This document shows positions 51,838 to 61,822 of a stretch of 64,000 bases of DNA, one piece after another. Numbering within the stretch: the stretch's first letter is position 1; each line of letters begins with the position of its first letter. The stretch spans positions 1-64,000 of the forward strand of contig JAACPW010000012.1 of assembly GCA_009995225.1 (NCBI GenBank), read 5' to 3'. The notes under the pieces were generated by a model. It did not search any database. It was given only the letters and a program-made list of their open reading frames with translations, and was not told the origin of the DNA. The translations under genes and the position numbers were made by a program. This DNA is from Sphingomonadales bacterium. GTDB lineage: Bacteria > Pseudomonadota > Alphaproteobacteria > Sphingomonadales > Sphingomonadaceae.

Positions 51838-52635
51838 CTAAGCAGCCTGCGCGCTTGCTCCGCCCAAGGTTAATTGCTCACGAGCCATGCCTTCGCTTTC
51901 AAGGACGGTGAGGCACTCGCGATAGATTTCAGGCGTGCCGACATTCATGCGCGCCCGCGCTTCGTCAATGTCTTCGAGCATCAATGCGGCAATGTCCTGA
52001 TGCGCGATCTTCGCAGCGGCCCGGCCCAGCCTGCGCCCTTCCCTGATCGCTGCATAAATCGGCGCCCTGGTGCCGCTGACCTTCTTGATCTGCCGTGCGC
52101 CCGCGTAGGCGATGAACAGGATCCCGCCATTCAGGTTCTGCTCGTAAGAAAACCCGAGCAAGCTGACTTCCCCCAGCGCATCGCGGCCATAGCCGGTCAG
52201 CACATGAAACAGGTCGTGCGTGTCGCGCATCCGATCGAAATACCACTGGGTCTGATCGTGAGGCAGGCTTTCAGGCGGCGCCCACCGATGGCTTTCGGCA
52301 ACCAGTCCAGCCGCAGAAAGCCCTTCGCGCTTCATGAAGGCAAGGTAATGCGCCGCCACGCTATTGGGCGCGCAATCGGCCCAGCGTGCGTGATCATCGA
52401 GCATGGCGGGAATATCGACGCTATCGGCAAGAAAGCGCTGGCCTTCGCGCGACCGGACAAAGTCACGCGCCAATGCAAGACTGCGGCGACCCTTGGTGGC
52501 TTCGATAATGTGAAACACCTGTTCGGTGTCTTCCTTGTTTTCGACCAGCTTGCCGAAATGGTGCAGCACCTTGAGCGGGCGGATGCCGGACGTCCTGCGT
52601 TCAGGGGCAACCAGCGGAAGTTCGGTGAAAGCCAT
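51838..52635 (-). CDS. COQ4-family protein, copy 1
   Basis: The start is ATG 52635 (MAFTELPLVAPERRTSGIRP), with AAAGGAT upstream; an ATG at 52674 would run into the operator side. The 265-residue protein has the COQ4 metal motif HDxxHx11E in THDLFHVLTGYGRDALGE. In eukaryotes COQ4 replaces the C1 carboxyl of the ubiquinone precursor by hydroxyl; the motif binds the metal needed. Whether this copy acts in ubiquinone synthesis is unproven. A paralogue lies 201 bases upstream and both have a similar operator-like site in front. Confidence 0.85.
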   Translation of the reverse strand: MAFTELPLVAPERRTSGIRPLKVLHHFGKLVENKEDTEQVFHIIEATKGRRSLALARDFVRSREGQRFLADSVDIPAMLDDHARWADCAPNSVAAHYLAFMKREGLSAAGLVAESHRWAPPESLPHDQTQWYFDRMRDTHDLFHVLTGYGRDALGEVSLLGFSYEQNLNGGILFIAYAGARQIKKVSGTRAPIYAAIREGRRLGRAAAKIAHQDIAALMLEDIDEARARMNVGTPEIYRECLTVLESEGMAREQLTLGGASAQAA

Positions 52636-52683
52636 GGCATCAGATCCTTTGCACGCGGTGCGGGTTAGGTTCAATGAATGCCA

Positions 52684-52703
52684 CTTACATTGATGTCAAT
52701 AAG
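52684..52703. promoter_or_regulatory. Operator-like site ahead of COQ4 copy 1
   Basis: CTTACATTGATGTCAATAAG has symmetric CTTA/TAAG ends and a partly symmetric centre, as in TetR-family operators. It lies 49 bases upstream of the start codon and shares 15 of 20 bases with the site at 53721-53740. Confidence 0.5.
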
Positions 52704-52836
52704 CGGTCGATTGTCCGCGCGACCGACAGCGCCTCAGATCCGATAAACGATTTCGCCACCCAATCTGTGCCCCCCCTGGATCAAGCGCACATGCTCCCTT
52801 GATCGGCAACAACCAGCGGGCGCATCGACGCACAAA

Positions 52837-53676
52837 TCAGGCGGCCAGCAACTCCGTTTCGGCAGGCTTGCTGGAGAGCAGATCATAGGGATCAAGTCCT
52901 TCGGCTTTCCAGATCCGGTGACATTCGCGGTATTGGGTCGGCTCAGGGATCCGCATTTCCGCCCGCACATCGGCAAGCGGCCGAGCCAGCAATTCGCGAA
53001 TGGGATAGGCCATCAATTGCGGCGCGCCCTTGCCGGTGCGTTGAGCCTGCCGCACGGCGCCGAAAACCGGCGCCGCACTGCCCTTGACCATCTTCTTGAT
53101 ATTCGCCGCGCCGGCATAACCGATCAGCAGATGGCCCTGGCTGGGCGCCTGACCGTGGGTAAACAACAACACGCATTGTTCGCCAAGCGCATCGCGGCTG
53201 TAACCGGTGAGGATGTGGAACAGGTCATGCGTGTCACGCGAGCGTTCGATGAACCATTGCACGAGATCGGGATATTTCGGACGGCCAAGCCGCTCGGCTT
53301 CGGCCACAAGGCCCGCTGCCGAGAGGCCTTCGGCTTCCATGAAATCGCAATAGGCATGGGCAAGGCTGCCCTTGGGCGTGCGGCGCAAGGCCGCGTGATC
53401 GTCAAGGATTTCGGGCAGCGAAGGCTCCGTGGCGCGCAGCATTTCCCCGCGTTCTGACAGAGCGAGGCGACTTACCCGGTCCAAGAAGTCGGACGATGGC
53501 AGCGATTCGAAAATCTTGAAGACCAGGCTGGTGTCTTCCTTGTCCTTGATCAGCGCCTGAAAGCTGCGCACCGCGCGGAGCGGACGATAGCGCGGTGTCG
53601 GCCGATCCGGATGTCGCAAGACGGTCCCGTCTGCGGCAAACATCTGGCTGTAGGCTTCGTGATCTGATCCGGTCAT
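52837..53676 (-). CDS. COQ4-family protein, copy 2
   Basis: The start is taken as ATG 53676 (MTGSDHEAYSQMFAADGTVL); 53694 is an alternative. The 279-residue protein keeps the HDxxHx11E motif in THDLFHILTGYSRDALGE and the following AGAANIKKM segment that in copy 1 reads AGARQIKKV. The two copies share overall order, including EGLSAAGLVAE, but differ enough to be old paralogues. Two tandem COQ4 genes are redundant for ubiquinone alone, which suggests different substrates or conditions. It carries its own operator-like site 45 bases upstream. Confidence 0.83.
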   Translation of the reverse strand: MTGSDHEAYSQMFAADGTVLRHPDRPTPRYRPLRAVRSFQALIKDKEDTSLVFKIFESLPSSDFLDRVSRLALSERGEMLRATEPSLPEILDDHAALRRTPKGSLAHAYCDFMEAEGLSAAGLVAEAERLGRPKYPDLVQWFIERSRDTHDLFHILTGYSRDALGEQCVLLFTHGQAPSQGHLLIGYAGAANIKKMVKGSAAPVFGAVRQAQRTGKGAPQLMAYPIRELLARPLADVRAEMRIPEPTQYRECHRIWKAEGLDPYDLLSSKPAETELLAA

Positions 53677-53720
53677 AGGTCGGCGGTCCTTCAAGGTAAG
53701 CTGTCGATAGCCCCAACTTG

Positions 53721-53740
53721 CTTACACGGATGTTAATAGC
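53721..53740. promoter_or_regulatory. Operator-like site ahead of COQ4 copy 2
   Basis: CTTACACGGATGTTAATAGC matches the site ahead of copy 1 at 15 of 20 positions (CTTACA, GATGT and AATA are shared) and lies at nearly the same distance from its start codon (45 against 49 bases). Confidence 0.5.
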
Positions 53741-53796
53741 CTACTCGGTGGCGTAATCGAAACCCTTTTTTGCAGCCGCAAGTTTTCGCACGTTGA

Positions 53797-54681
53797 TCAA
53801 TTGCCGCGCCATTGATCGCGCGGAATACCCAGCAAGCGCAGAACTGCCGTCAGATCACCTGCATCGATCCGTCCATTGGCGGCCGCACGGGCTTTGGGTT
53901 TCGCGCGATAGGCAAAACCGTAAGTCGCCGCTGCGATCATCGGAATGTCGTTTGCCCCGTCGCCGGTGGCTAGGCTGTGTATGTCTTCGCCCATGCCACC
54001 CAACTCTTCCCTAAGCACCGCAGCCTTGACCGCGCTGTCGGTAATCGGACCGATCAGCCCCCCGGTTAGCTTGCCGCCCTCTACGCCAAGACGGTTTCCC
54101 ACAACGCGATGAAAGCCGAGCCTTTCTGCAATCGGATCGGCAAAATGGTGAAAGCCGCCCGTGACCAACACCGTGCGCGTGCCCATGCCTGCAAGCGTCG
54201 CAACCAGTGTGGATGCGCCCGGTGTTGCAGTAATGCGCTCGGCAAGGCAGGCGTGGATGGCATCTTCCGCCAACCCTTCGAGCAACGCCACCCGTTCGCG
54301 CAAGGCCGATTCAAAATCGAGTTCGCCCTGCATCGCACGCTCGGTAATCGCAGCGATTTGCGGCTTAAGGCCGGCGTAATCGGCCAACTCATCGATGCAT
54401 TCCTGACCGATCATGGTGGAATCCATGTCCGACACGAACAGGCGCGGCACCGCGATGGGGCCGCGTGCGACCAGCATGTCGGCAGGTTGGAACACGGCAT
54501 CGATCGCCGCCAGGATATCCGGGGGGCTCCCCTGATCGAAGCGGAGTTCAAGCACGCCGCCATCATCCGGAACCACAGCGGAAGGATGGTGCGGCACGCC
54601 GGCGTGGGACAATGCCGCCGACAACGCATCGAGACGCGTTTCACATTCGTCCGTCTCTGCTATCAGTCGCGCAATGAGCAT
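53797..54681 (-). CDS. serB: Phosphoserine phosphatase
   Basis: The start is ATG 54681 (MLIARLIAETDECETRLDAL). The 294-residue protein has an N-terminal ACT-like region and a HAD phosphatase domain with the nucleophile motif VSDMDSTMIGQECIDELAD, TRTVLVTGGFHHFADPIAER and LATGDGANDIPMIAAATYGF. It makes serine from phosphoserine. The start codon overlaps the start of miaA on the other strand by 8 bases (54674-54681), so the two promoters must lie inside each other's coding regions. The length is typical of alphaproteobacterial SerB. Confidence 0.94.
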   Translation of the reverse strand: MLIARLIAETDECETRLDALSAALSHAGVPHHPSAVVPDDGGVLELRFDQGSPPDILAAIDAVFQPADMLVARGPIAVPRLFVSDMDSTMIGQECIDELADYAGLKPQIAAITERAMQGELDFESALRERVALLEGLAEDAIHACLAERITATPGASTLVATLAGMGTRTVLVTGGFHHFADPIAERLGFHRVVGNRLGVEGGKLTGGLIGPITDSAVKAAVLREELGGMGEDIHSLATGDGANDIPMIAAATYGFAYRAKPKARAAANGRIDAGDLTAVLRLLGIPRDQWRGN

Positions 54682-55630
54682 CGTCGTATCTCCACCAGCA
54701 CCGCTCGCGCTCATTGCAGGGCCAACCGCCAGCGGCAAGAGCGCGATCGCAATCGCCCTCGCCCATCGGCTTGCCGAAACCGGACAGCACGCGGTTATCA
54801 TCAATGCCGACAGCGCGCAGGTCTATGCCGACCTGCAAGTGTTATCCGCGCGTCCGTCAGACAAGGACATGCAGGGCATCGAGCATCGCCTGTTTGGCGC
54901 ATGGGATGGCAGTCAGGCCTGTTCTGTCGCCGCTTGGGCCGCACGCGCCAAGGCCGAGATCGACGATTGCCATGCAAACGGCTCGGTTCCCATTCTTGTC
55001 GGTGGCACAGGCCTTTATCTCAAAGTGCTGCTCGAAGGGATTGCGCCGATCCCCGAGATTGACCCTGCGGTTCGGGCTGCGGTGCGCGCTTTGCCCGACG
55101 ATGCGGCTTACAAGCTGCTGCAACTGGAAGACCCACTGCGCGCCGCAGAACTGGACGCTGGAGACCGCCAGCGGATCGCGCGGTCGCTTGAGGTCAAACG
55201 ATCGACCGGCGTGACGCTGGCCGATTGGCAGCTGGCCAAAGCCGGCGGAATCGGAGATGTCGTGACGCTCTATCCGCTGATCGTGGAGCCCGACCGGCCA
55301 TGGGTTTACGAAAGATGCGATCGGCGCTTTGGAACCATGCTGGAAGGCGGCGCGATTGCCGAAGTCGAAGCCTTGCTTGCGCGCGATCTTGATCCGGACC
55401 TGCCGGTGATGCGAGCCATCGGCGTGCCCGAGATTGCCGCTTACCTGGATAAAACTCTCAGCCATGAAGCTATGCAAGCCGCCGGGCAACAGGCGACCCG
55501 CAACTACGCCAAGCGCCAGTTCACGTGGTTCCGGCGGCAACCGCCACAGGATTGGCCCCGTCTCCAGATCTGGGAAGAGCACGAAAATATCCACCTCGAC
55601 AATTATTTTGCATCTTTATTACAACATTAA
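54674..55630 (+). CDS. miaA: tRNA dimethylallyltransferase
   Basis: The 318-residue protein has the P-loop LIAGPTASGKSAIAIALAHR, IINADSAQVYADLQVLSARP, HRLFGAWDG, ILVGGTGLYLKVLLEGIAPI and the C-terminal NYAKRQFTWFRRQPPQDWPR, all MiaA features. It adds dimethylallyl to A37 of tRNAs reading UNN codons. The start MSIVVSPPAPLAL is 12 residues before the first strand, and no alternative start exists before the P-loop, so the head-to-head overlap with serB seems real. A strong hairpin with T-tract follows. Confidence 0.95.
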   Translation: MSIVVSPPAPLALIAGPTASGKSAIAIALAHRLAETGQHAVIINADSAQVYADLQVLSARPSDKDMQGIEHRLFGAWDGSQACSVAAWAARAKAEIDDCHANGSVPILVGGTGLYLKVLLEGIAPIPEIDPAVRAAVRALPDDAAYKLLQLEDPLRAAELDAGDRQRIARSLEVKRSTGVTLADWQLAKAGGIGDVVTLYPLIVEPDRPWVYERCDRRFGTMLEGGAIAEVEALLARDLDPDLPVMRAIGVPEIAAYLDKTLSHEAMQAAGQQATRNYAKRQFTWFRRQPPQDWPRLQIWEEHENIHLDNYFASLLQH

Positions 55631-55673
55631 GCCTTGACCCATCATATTATGACCGGTAGCGGCTGTCCTACGC

Positions 55674-55710
55674 GGTCCGATGCACCCCCCTGCATCGGGC
55701 CGGTTTCTTT
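55674..55710 (+). terminator. Terminator or attenuator between miaA and ilvB
   Basis: GGTCCGATGCA (55674-55684), a loop of six C, and TGCATCGGGCC (55691-55701) pair along 11 bp with one G-T pair; TTTCTTTT (55703-55710) follows after two bases. It can end the miaA transcript. It lies 54 bases before ilvB, but I see no branched-chain leader peptide with a stop in front of it. Confidence 0.75.
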
Positions 55711-55763
55711 TGTCGTTGCCCCAATCCCTGTGGCTGCTCGTTCAGCCCCCTGTGATCGATCAA

Positions 55764-57605
55764 ATGGAGAGCCCCGTGCCCGGCAAGCCGGAACCTGCCC
55801 CGAAGACCGCTGTGACCGCCAGCAAGAGCTCGGATAACGCCGCTGCCATGAGCGGCGCAGCCATTCTTGTGCAGTGCCTCATCGAACAGGGCGTTGAATA
55901 TGTGTTCGGCTATCCCGGCGGCGCGGTGCTTCCGATCTATGACGAATTGTTCGGAGACTCCGAAGGGCCCGGTCGCATCCGTCATATCCTGGTGCGTCAC
56001 GAAGCGGGCGCGGCGCACGCAGCCGAAGGCTATGCTCGCTCGACCGGCAAGCCCGGCGTGGTGCTGGTCACCTCCGGTCCGGGTGCGACAAATGCCATCA
56101 CGGGAATTGCCGATGCGTGGATGGATTCCATTCCGCTGGTCGTCATCACCGGACAGGTGCCCACCAGTCTGATCGGCACCGATGCCTTTCAGGAAGCCGA
56201 CACCATCGGAATCACACGGCACTGCACCAAGCACAACTATCTGGTGAAGGATCCGGCCGATCTGGCCGCCACGATCAAGGAAGCGTTTCTGATCGCAACC
56301 ACCGGACGCCCCGGCCCGGTGGTGATCGACATTCCCAAGAATGTGCAGATCGCCGTGCCCTCGGAACGCCACGCGCTGACCCGTGCCGGGGCGCATCGCT
56401 ATGCTCCGCAGACGGCCGCTCCGACCGAACAGATCCATGAGGCAATCGAACTGCTTGCCAACGCCCAGAGGCCGATATTCTACACCGGCGGCGGCGTTAT
56501 CAATTCCGGGCCTGAAGCGAGCCGTTTGTTGCGACAACTGCAGGACATCACCGGCGCGCCTGTCACCTCGACCCTGATGGGCCTGGGCGCCTTTCCTTCT
56601 CAACACCCCGACTGGCTGGGAATGTTGGGCATGCATGGCACGTATGAAGCCAACTTGGCGATGAATAAGGCCGACGTGATGGTCTGCATCGGCGCGCGCT
56701 TCGATGATCGCGTGACCGGACGACTTGACGCGTTCTCGCCGGATTCGACGAAGATCCACATCGATATCGACCGCAGCTCGATCAACAAGGTCGTGCCGGT
56801 CGAGCTTGGCATTGTCGGTGACTGCGGAACCGTGCTTTCGCAGATGATCGAGGCGTGGGGTTCAAGGCCACCACGTGATCTTGGCGAATGGAAAGCGCGG
56901 ATTGCGGGCTGGCGTGCGCGTGATTGCCTCGCTTATCCCGAACGATCGGTAAAGCATCCTGGGATGATCATGCCGCAAAAGGCAGTCGAGCGCCTCCACG
57001 CGCTCACCCATCAGCACAACCCGATCATCAGCACCGAAGTCGGCCAGCACCAGATGTGGGCGGCGCAGTATTTCGGTTTTGAAGATCCCAACAAATGGCT
57101 GACGAGCGGCGGTCTTGGCACGATGGGCTATGGCCTGCCGGCCGCAATTGGCGCGCAGCTGGGCCATCCCGACGCGCTGGTGATCGACATCGCGGGCGAG
57201 GCGAGCATCCAGATGAACATTCAGGAACTGGGCACGGCGAGCCAGTATCGCCTGCCGGTCAAGGTGTTCATCCTCAACAATGAATATATGGGCATGGTTC
57301 GCCAGTGGCAGGAACTGACCTATGAAAGCCGCTATTCGAACAGCTATTCCGACAGCCTGCCTGATTTTGTGAGGCTTGCCGAAGCCTATGGCTGGAAGGG
57401 TATCCGCATCCATGACGAAAGCGAACTCGACGAAGGCATCGCCGCAATGCTTGCGCATGATGGCCCGGTGATGGTCGATTGTCTGGTGGCGCAAGATGCC
57501 AACTGCCTGCCGATGATACCATCAGGTGCAGCGCATACCGACATGATGCTTTATGGCGATAAGGTCGACGGGACGATGGACGACGAAGCCAAGGCGCTGG
57601 TCTGA
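55764..57605 (+). CDS. ilvB: Acetolactate synthase large (catalytic) subunit
   Basis: The start is ATG 55764 ([20 protein letters not shown]); the frame is open to an ATG at 55680 inside the terminator stem. The 613-residue ThDP enzyme has [20 protein letters not shown], the catalytic Glu in [34 protein letters not shown] and the ThDP motif [20 protein letters not shown]. That last motif reads GEAS where the textbook form is GDGS; I believe GEAS is common in sphingomonads. It forms acetolactate or acetohydroxybutyrate with IlvN, whose gene follows 28 bases later. Confidence 0.96.
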   Translation: MESPVPGKPEPAPKTAVTASKSSDNAAAMSGAAILVQCLIEQGVEYVFGYPGGAVLPIYDELFGDSEGPGRIRHILVRHEAGAAHAAEGYARSTGKPGVVLVTSGPGATNAITGIADAWMDSIPLVVITGQVPTSLIGTDAFQEADTIGITRHCTKHNYLVKDPADLAATIKEAFLIATTGRPGPVVIDIPKNVQIAVPSERHALTRAGAHRYAPQTAAPTEQIHEAIELLANAQRPIFYTGGGVINSGPEASRLLRQLQDITGAPVTSTLMGLGAFPSQHPDWLGMLGMHGTYEANLAMNKADVMVCIGARFDDRVTGRLDAFSPDSTKIHIDIDRSSINKVVPVELGIVGDCGTVLSQMIEAWGSRPPRDLGEWKARIAGWRARDCLAYPERSVKHPGMIMPQKAVERLHALTHQHNPIISTEVGQHQMWAAQYFGFEDPNKWLTSGGLGTMGYGLPAAIGAQLGHPDALVIDIAGEASIQMNIQELGTASQYRLPVKVFILNNEYMGMVRQWQELTYESRYSNSYSDSLPDFVRLAEAYGWKGIRIHDESELDEGIAAMLAHDGPVMVDCLVAQDANCLPMIPSGAAHTDMMLYGDKVDGTMDDEAKALV

Positions 57606-57633
57606 AGCCGCCGCTTGAAGGACAACTGACACC

Positions 57634-58149
57634 ATGAAAATCACGGAAAGTCCCTCCGAGCGTCATGTGCTCACCGTAACCGTCGACAACGAGCCGGGGA
57701 TCCTTGCCAAGATCACCGGGCTGTTCACTGCGCGCGGCTATAATATCGACAGCCTCACCGTTGCTGACATTACCGAAGATCACGCGGTCAGCCGGATCAC
57801 CATTGTCACCAACGGGCCGCCGTCGGTGATCGACCAGATCGAGGCGCAGCTCGAACGCCTCGTGCCGGTGCACAAGGTCACCGACCTCACCACCGCCGGC
57901 CCGCATGTCGAGCGCGAGCTGGCGCTGATCAAGGTTGCCGGCACCGGAGACAAGCGGGTAGAGGCGCTGCGGGTCGCGGAAATATTCCGCGCCCACGTGG
58001 TCGACACCACCACCACCAGCTTCGTCTTCGAACTGACCGGCGCGCCCGAGAAAATCGACAGCTTTGTCGCCTTGATGCGCGATCTCGGGCTGGTCGAGGT
58101 TGGCCGGTCAGGTGTGGTCGGCATGATCCGCGGGGCCCAGGGGGTTTAG
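57634..58149 (+). CDS. ilvN: Acetolactate synthase small (regulatory) subunit
   Basis: The 171-residue protein has an N-terminal ACT domain (HVLTVTVDNEPGILAKITGL, FTARGYNIDSLTVADITED) and a C-terminal domain (FVFELTGAPEKIDSFVALMR, then DLGLVEVGRSGVVGMIRG). It binds valine or leucine and adjusts the catalytic subunit. The spacing to ilvB is 28 bases. Its stop is about 15 bases before a pair of inverted REP sequences that separate it from ilvC. Confidence 0.95.
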   Translation: MKITESPSERHVLTVTVDNEPGILAKITGLFTARGYNIDSLTVADITEDHAVSRITIVTNGPPSVIDQIEAQLERLVPVHKVTDLTTAGPHVERELALIKVAGTGDKRVEALRVAEIFRAHVVDTTTTSFVFELTGAPEKIDSFVALMRDLGLVEVGRSGVVGMIRGAQGV

Positions 58150-58163
58150 TATTTTACAGATTA

Positions 58164-58240
58164 CCGTCTTCCCGGCGCAGGCCGGGATCCATTTTCACTG
58201 CCGCCGGGACTGGGTTCCGGAGTTCGCCGGAATGACGAGG
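58164..58240. repeat. Inverted pair of REP-like palindromes between ilvN and ilvC
   Basis: The left copy (58164-58191) carries CCCGGCGCAGGCCGGG; the right copy (58211-58239), read on the minus strand, is CGTCATTCCGGCGAACTCCG followed by GAACCCA. Over 27 bases the two copies agree at 20. Two inverted copies 20 bases apart form a BIME-like unit. The 16-mer of the left copy recurs at 2213-2228. Confidence 0.75.
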
Positions 58241-58246
58241 AAATAA

Positions 58247-59269
<1,023 letters not shown>

Positions 59270-59357
59270 CGGAACGACGGGATCACACGGCAAGCGGAGG
59301 AACAATTGCCTATCGTCGGGGATTGAGCAGCCTGAACCAATAGGAGGCCAATTCCCG

Positions 59358-60020
59358 ATGAACCGCTTTACTTTCGCTGCAGCTGCCGCCGTTACGCTTG
59401 CAGGTGTTACCGGCGGGATCGCCGCTGCGCCCGCGATCTTTGCGCAAGAAGCGCCGCAGATGCCCGGCATCCAGGATGCTTCGCGCGTTACTGCAGGAAC
59501 CTACGCGCTCGATGCCGGTCACACGCTGGTAAACTGGCAGGTCAACCATTTCGGCTTCAACGATTATTTCGGACTGTTCGGCAACATCTCCGGCACGATG
59601 ACGATGGATCCGGCCAACATCGAAGCCGCCAGCTTTGAAATCATGGTTCCGATTGCCGATGTGTCTGTTGCCAGCGCGGGCCTGCGGGACCATCTGCTGC
59701 GTCCGGGCAAGGATGGCGGCGCGCCCGATTTCTTTGGCCCGCAGCCGGGTATGGCGAAGTTCGTTTCGACCAGCGTGACGCGCACAGGCAACACCACCGC
59801 GAACGTTGTCGGCGACCTCACCATGAACGGTAAGACCGGCCCCGTCGCCATGGCGGTGGAATTCGTCGGTGCAGGTGCGAACCCGATGAACAAGAAGGAA
59901 ACCGTCGGCTTCCACGCGCGCGCCATGATCGATCGCACGCAATGGGGTGTGAACTACGGCGTCCCTATGGTGGGCAAGGATGTGACCATGACGATCAGTG
60001 CTGCTTTCGAGAAGCAGTAA
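59358..60020 (+). CDS. YceI-family periplasmic protein
   Basis: The 220-residue protein has a signal peptide (MNRFTFAAAAAVTLAGVTGG, cut near IFAQE) and a YceI domain: AGTYALDAGHTLVNWQVNHF, GFNDYFGLFGNISGTMTMDP, NTTANVVGDLTMNGKTGPVA and WGVNYGVPMVGKDVTMTISA. YceI proteins are lipocalin-like barrels that bind isoprenoid-type lipids in the periplasm; the ligand here is unknown. A GGAGG site lies 13 bases before the ATG. It is not obviously linked to the ilv genes. Confidence 0.9.
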   Translation: MNRFTFAAAAAVTLAGVTGGIAAAPAIFAQEAPQMPGIQDASRVTAGTYALDAGHTLVNWQVNHFGFNDYFGLFGNISGTMTMDPANIEAASFEIMVPIADVSVASAGLRDHLLRPGKDGGAPDFFGPQPGMAKFVSTSVTRTGNTTANVVGDLTMNGKTGPVAMAVEFVGAGANPMNKKETVGFHARAMIDRTQWGVNYGVPMVGKDVTMTISAAFEKQ

Positions 60021-60066
60021 ACGTCCACTCGACTCATACTCGGCAATCGGGCAGGCGAGTCTCACG

Positions 60067-61218
60067 ATGCGCTTGTCCGATTGCCACAATATTGATGATT
60101 TCCGCCGGCTCGCCAAACGGCGGCTGCCGTTTCCGGTGTTCGATTATATCGACGGCGCGGCAGATGATGAGCTGACCAAGGCCCGCAATACGGCCGCCTT
60201 CGCGGGTGTCGATCTGGTCCCCGATGTGCTGGCGGGCGTGGCACAGATTGACACAAGCTGCACGCTGCTTGGCCGGAAATCCGCACTTCCGCTGATGTTG
60301 TCGCCCACGGCGGTTCAGCGTGCTTTCCACTGGCAGGGCGAAACTGCCGTGGCCAAGGCGGCAGAGAAATACGGGCTGTGGTTTGGCATATCGAGCCTCG
60401 CCACGCAAAGCATCGAAGACATCGCCGCATTGACCAGCGGGCCCAAGCTCTTCCAGCTCTACGTCCACAAGGACAAGGGCCTGAACACCCACATGGTCGA
60501 GCGGTGCCAAGCCGCAAAGTTCGACGCGCTGGCGTTAACGGTGGACACGATTGTGTCCGGCAAGCGCGAGCGGTGCTTGCGCAGCGGCTTCACCACCCCG
60601 CCCCGCTTCACGCCGTCTAGCATCGTCAGCTATGCCACGCGGCCCAGGTGGACGCTCGATTACCTGCTGCGCGACAAGTTCCGCCTCCCCAATCTTGATA
60701 CCCATGTCAGCGAGGGGAGCGGCAAGGCCGTGAGTATCGCCGAATATTTCAACACCATGCTCGACACGTCGATGGATTGGGACACCGCCGCCGCCATTCG
60801 CGCACAATGGGGTGGCACTTTTGTCCTCAAAGGCATCATGAGTGCCGACGATGCCCGCCGTGCGGTCGCCATCGGGGCCGATGCAATCATGATCTCCAAC
60901 CATGGCGGGCGGCAGTTGGATGGCAGCCGCGCGCCCTTCGATCAACTTCCTGAAATTGTCGACGCAGTCGGCGGCCAGATCGAGATTATTTGTGACGGCG
61001 GTGTGCGGCGCGGAACGCATGTTATGAAAGCCCTGTGCACAGGCGCGACCGCAGCCTCGGGTGGGCGCCTGTACCTCTATGCACTGGCAGCCGCCGGTCA
61101 GGAGGGGGTTGAGCGCGCGCTGGGCATCCTCAAGGATGAACTGGAGCGGGGTATGCGGCTGATGGGCGTCACGCGGATCGACCAGCTGACATCCGACCGC
61201 TTGCGGCAAAGCAGGTAA
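60067..61218 (+). CDS. FMN-dependent alpha-hydroxy-acid oxidase/dehydrogenase
   Basis: The start is ATG 60067 (MRLSDCHNIDDFRRLAKRRL). The 383-residue TIM-barrel protein shows RRLPFPVFDYIDGAADDELT, FQLYVHKDKGLN, ALTVDTIVSGKRERCLRSGF, the catalytic ISNHGGRQLDGSRAP with His and Arg, and IICDGGVRRGTHVMKAL. It belongs with L-lactate dehydrogenase (LldD), glycolate and mandelate oxidases. The substrate cannot be decided from sequence; L-lactate is the commonest. The C-terminal glycine-rich phosphate site reads GATAASGGRLYLYALAAAGQ, slightly atypical. Confidence 0.88.
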   Translation: MRLSDCHNIDDFRRLAKRRLPFPVFDYIDGAADDELTKARNTAAFAGVDLVPDVLAGVAQIDTSCTLLGRKSALPLMLSPTAVQRAFHWQGETAVAKAAEKYGLWFGISSLATQSIEDIAALTSGPKLFQLYVHKDKGLNTHMVERCQAAKFDALALTVDTIVSGKRERCLRSGFTTPPRFTPSSIVSYATRPRWTLDYLLRDKFRLPNLDTHVSEGSGKAVSIAEYFNTMLDTSMDWDTAAAIRAQWGGTFVLKGIMSADDARRAVAIGADAIMISNHGGRQLDGSRAPFDQLPEIVDAVGGQIEIICDGGVRRGTHVMKALCTGATAASGGRLYLYALAAAGQEGVERALGILKDELERGMRLMGVTRIDQLTSDRLRQSR

Positions 61219-61291
61219 AAGCGCGACTGTCATAAACCGGTAACGCAAAGCGCGCTTTGGCGAGGCATTCAAACTTGATGGACCGGACACC

Positions 61292-61753
61292 ATGATCACC
61301 GCTCTTCGCGCACTCGCTCTTGCAGCAACCGCTCTCACCCTGTCGGCTTGCGGCAGTGAGCCTGCGCAGCCCGAAAACGACGCGGAAAGTTTCGCTGCCC
61401 GAATCGGCGGGGCCGACACCGCGACCGCACCCGGCGCAGCGCCTGCACCTGCCGCAACAGCCACCCCCACTGTCGCCACGCCTTTGCCCGGTGCGGCGGC
61501 GGGGCCGTTTGCCAAGGGCACGTTGACCGATCCGGCCTCCAAAACCTGCGGCGCGCCGCTGATGGGCGGTTTCATCGGCAAGCTGGCCGATCAGCCCACC
61601 CGCGCTGAAATCGCCCGGATGCTGGGCCGCACCAACAATCTGCGGTTTGTCGCGGTCGGCAGTGGCCTCAACGTCAACCCGGACCCAACGAACCCGCGCC
61701 TGTCGATCATGCTGGATGCCCAGAACATCATCCGCGATGCGCGGTGCGGCTGA
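61292..61753 (+). CDS. Lipoprotein with peptidase-inhibitor I78-like domain
   Basis: The 153-residue protein has a lipoprotein signal (MITALRALALAATALTLSAC, lipobox LSAC with Cys20), a disordered Ala/Pro/Thr-rich linker (about 25-70), and a C-terminal domain with CGAPLMGGFIGKLADQP, LRFVAVGSGLNVNPDP and RLSIMLDAQNIIRDARCG. The Cys at both ends and the closing IxxxRCG are typical of the I78 (Elastase/aeruginolysin inhibitor) family. It should sit in the periplasm anchored by lipid, perhaps protecting the cell from its own proteases such as the S8 autotransporter type. That link is speculative. Confidence 0.75.
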   Translation: MITALRALALAATALTLSACGSEPAQPENDAESFAARIGGADTATAPGAAPAPAATATPTVATPLPGAAAGPFAKGTLTDPASKTCGAPLMGGFIGKLADQPTRAEIARMLGRTNNLRFVAVGSGLNVNPDPTNPRLSIMLDAQNIIRDARCG

Positions 61754-61822
61754 CCTATGACGGTTGAAATGCGGGCCATTCCCGGCTTGCACCTGACGAA
61801 ATAATCGGCAAAGACGGCGGCC

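Noticed and set aside
55680..55763. Branched-chain leader peptide ahead of ilvB
   Set aside because: The Leu/Val-rich frame has no stop codon and is in phase with ilvB, so it is not a classical attenuation leader; kept only as a comment in the hairpin finding.
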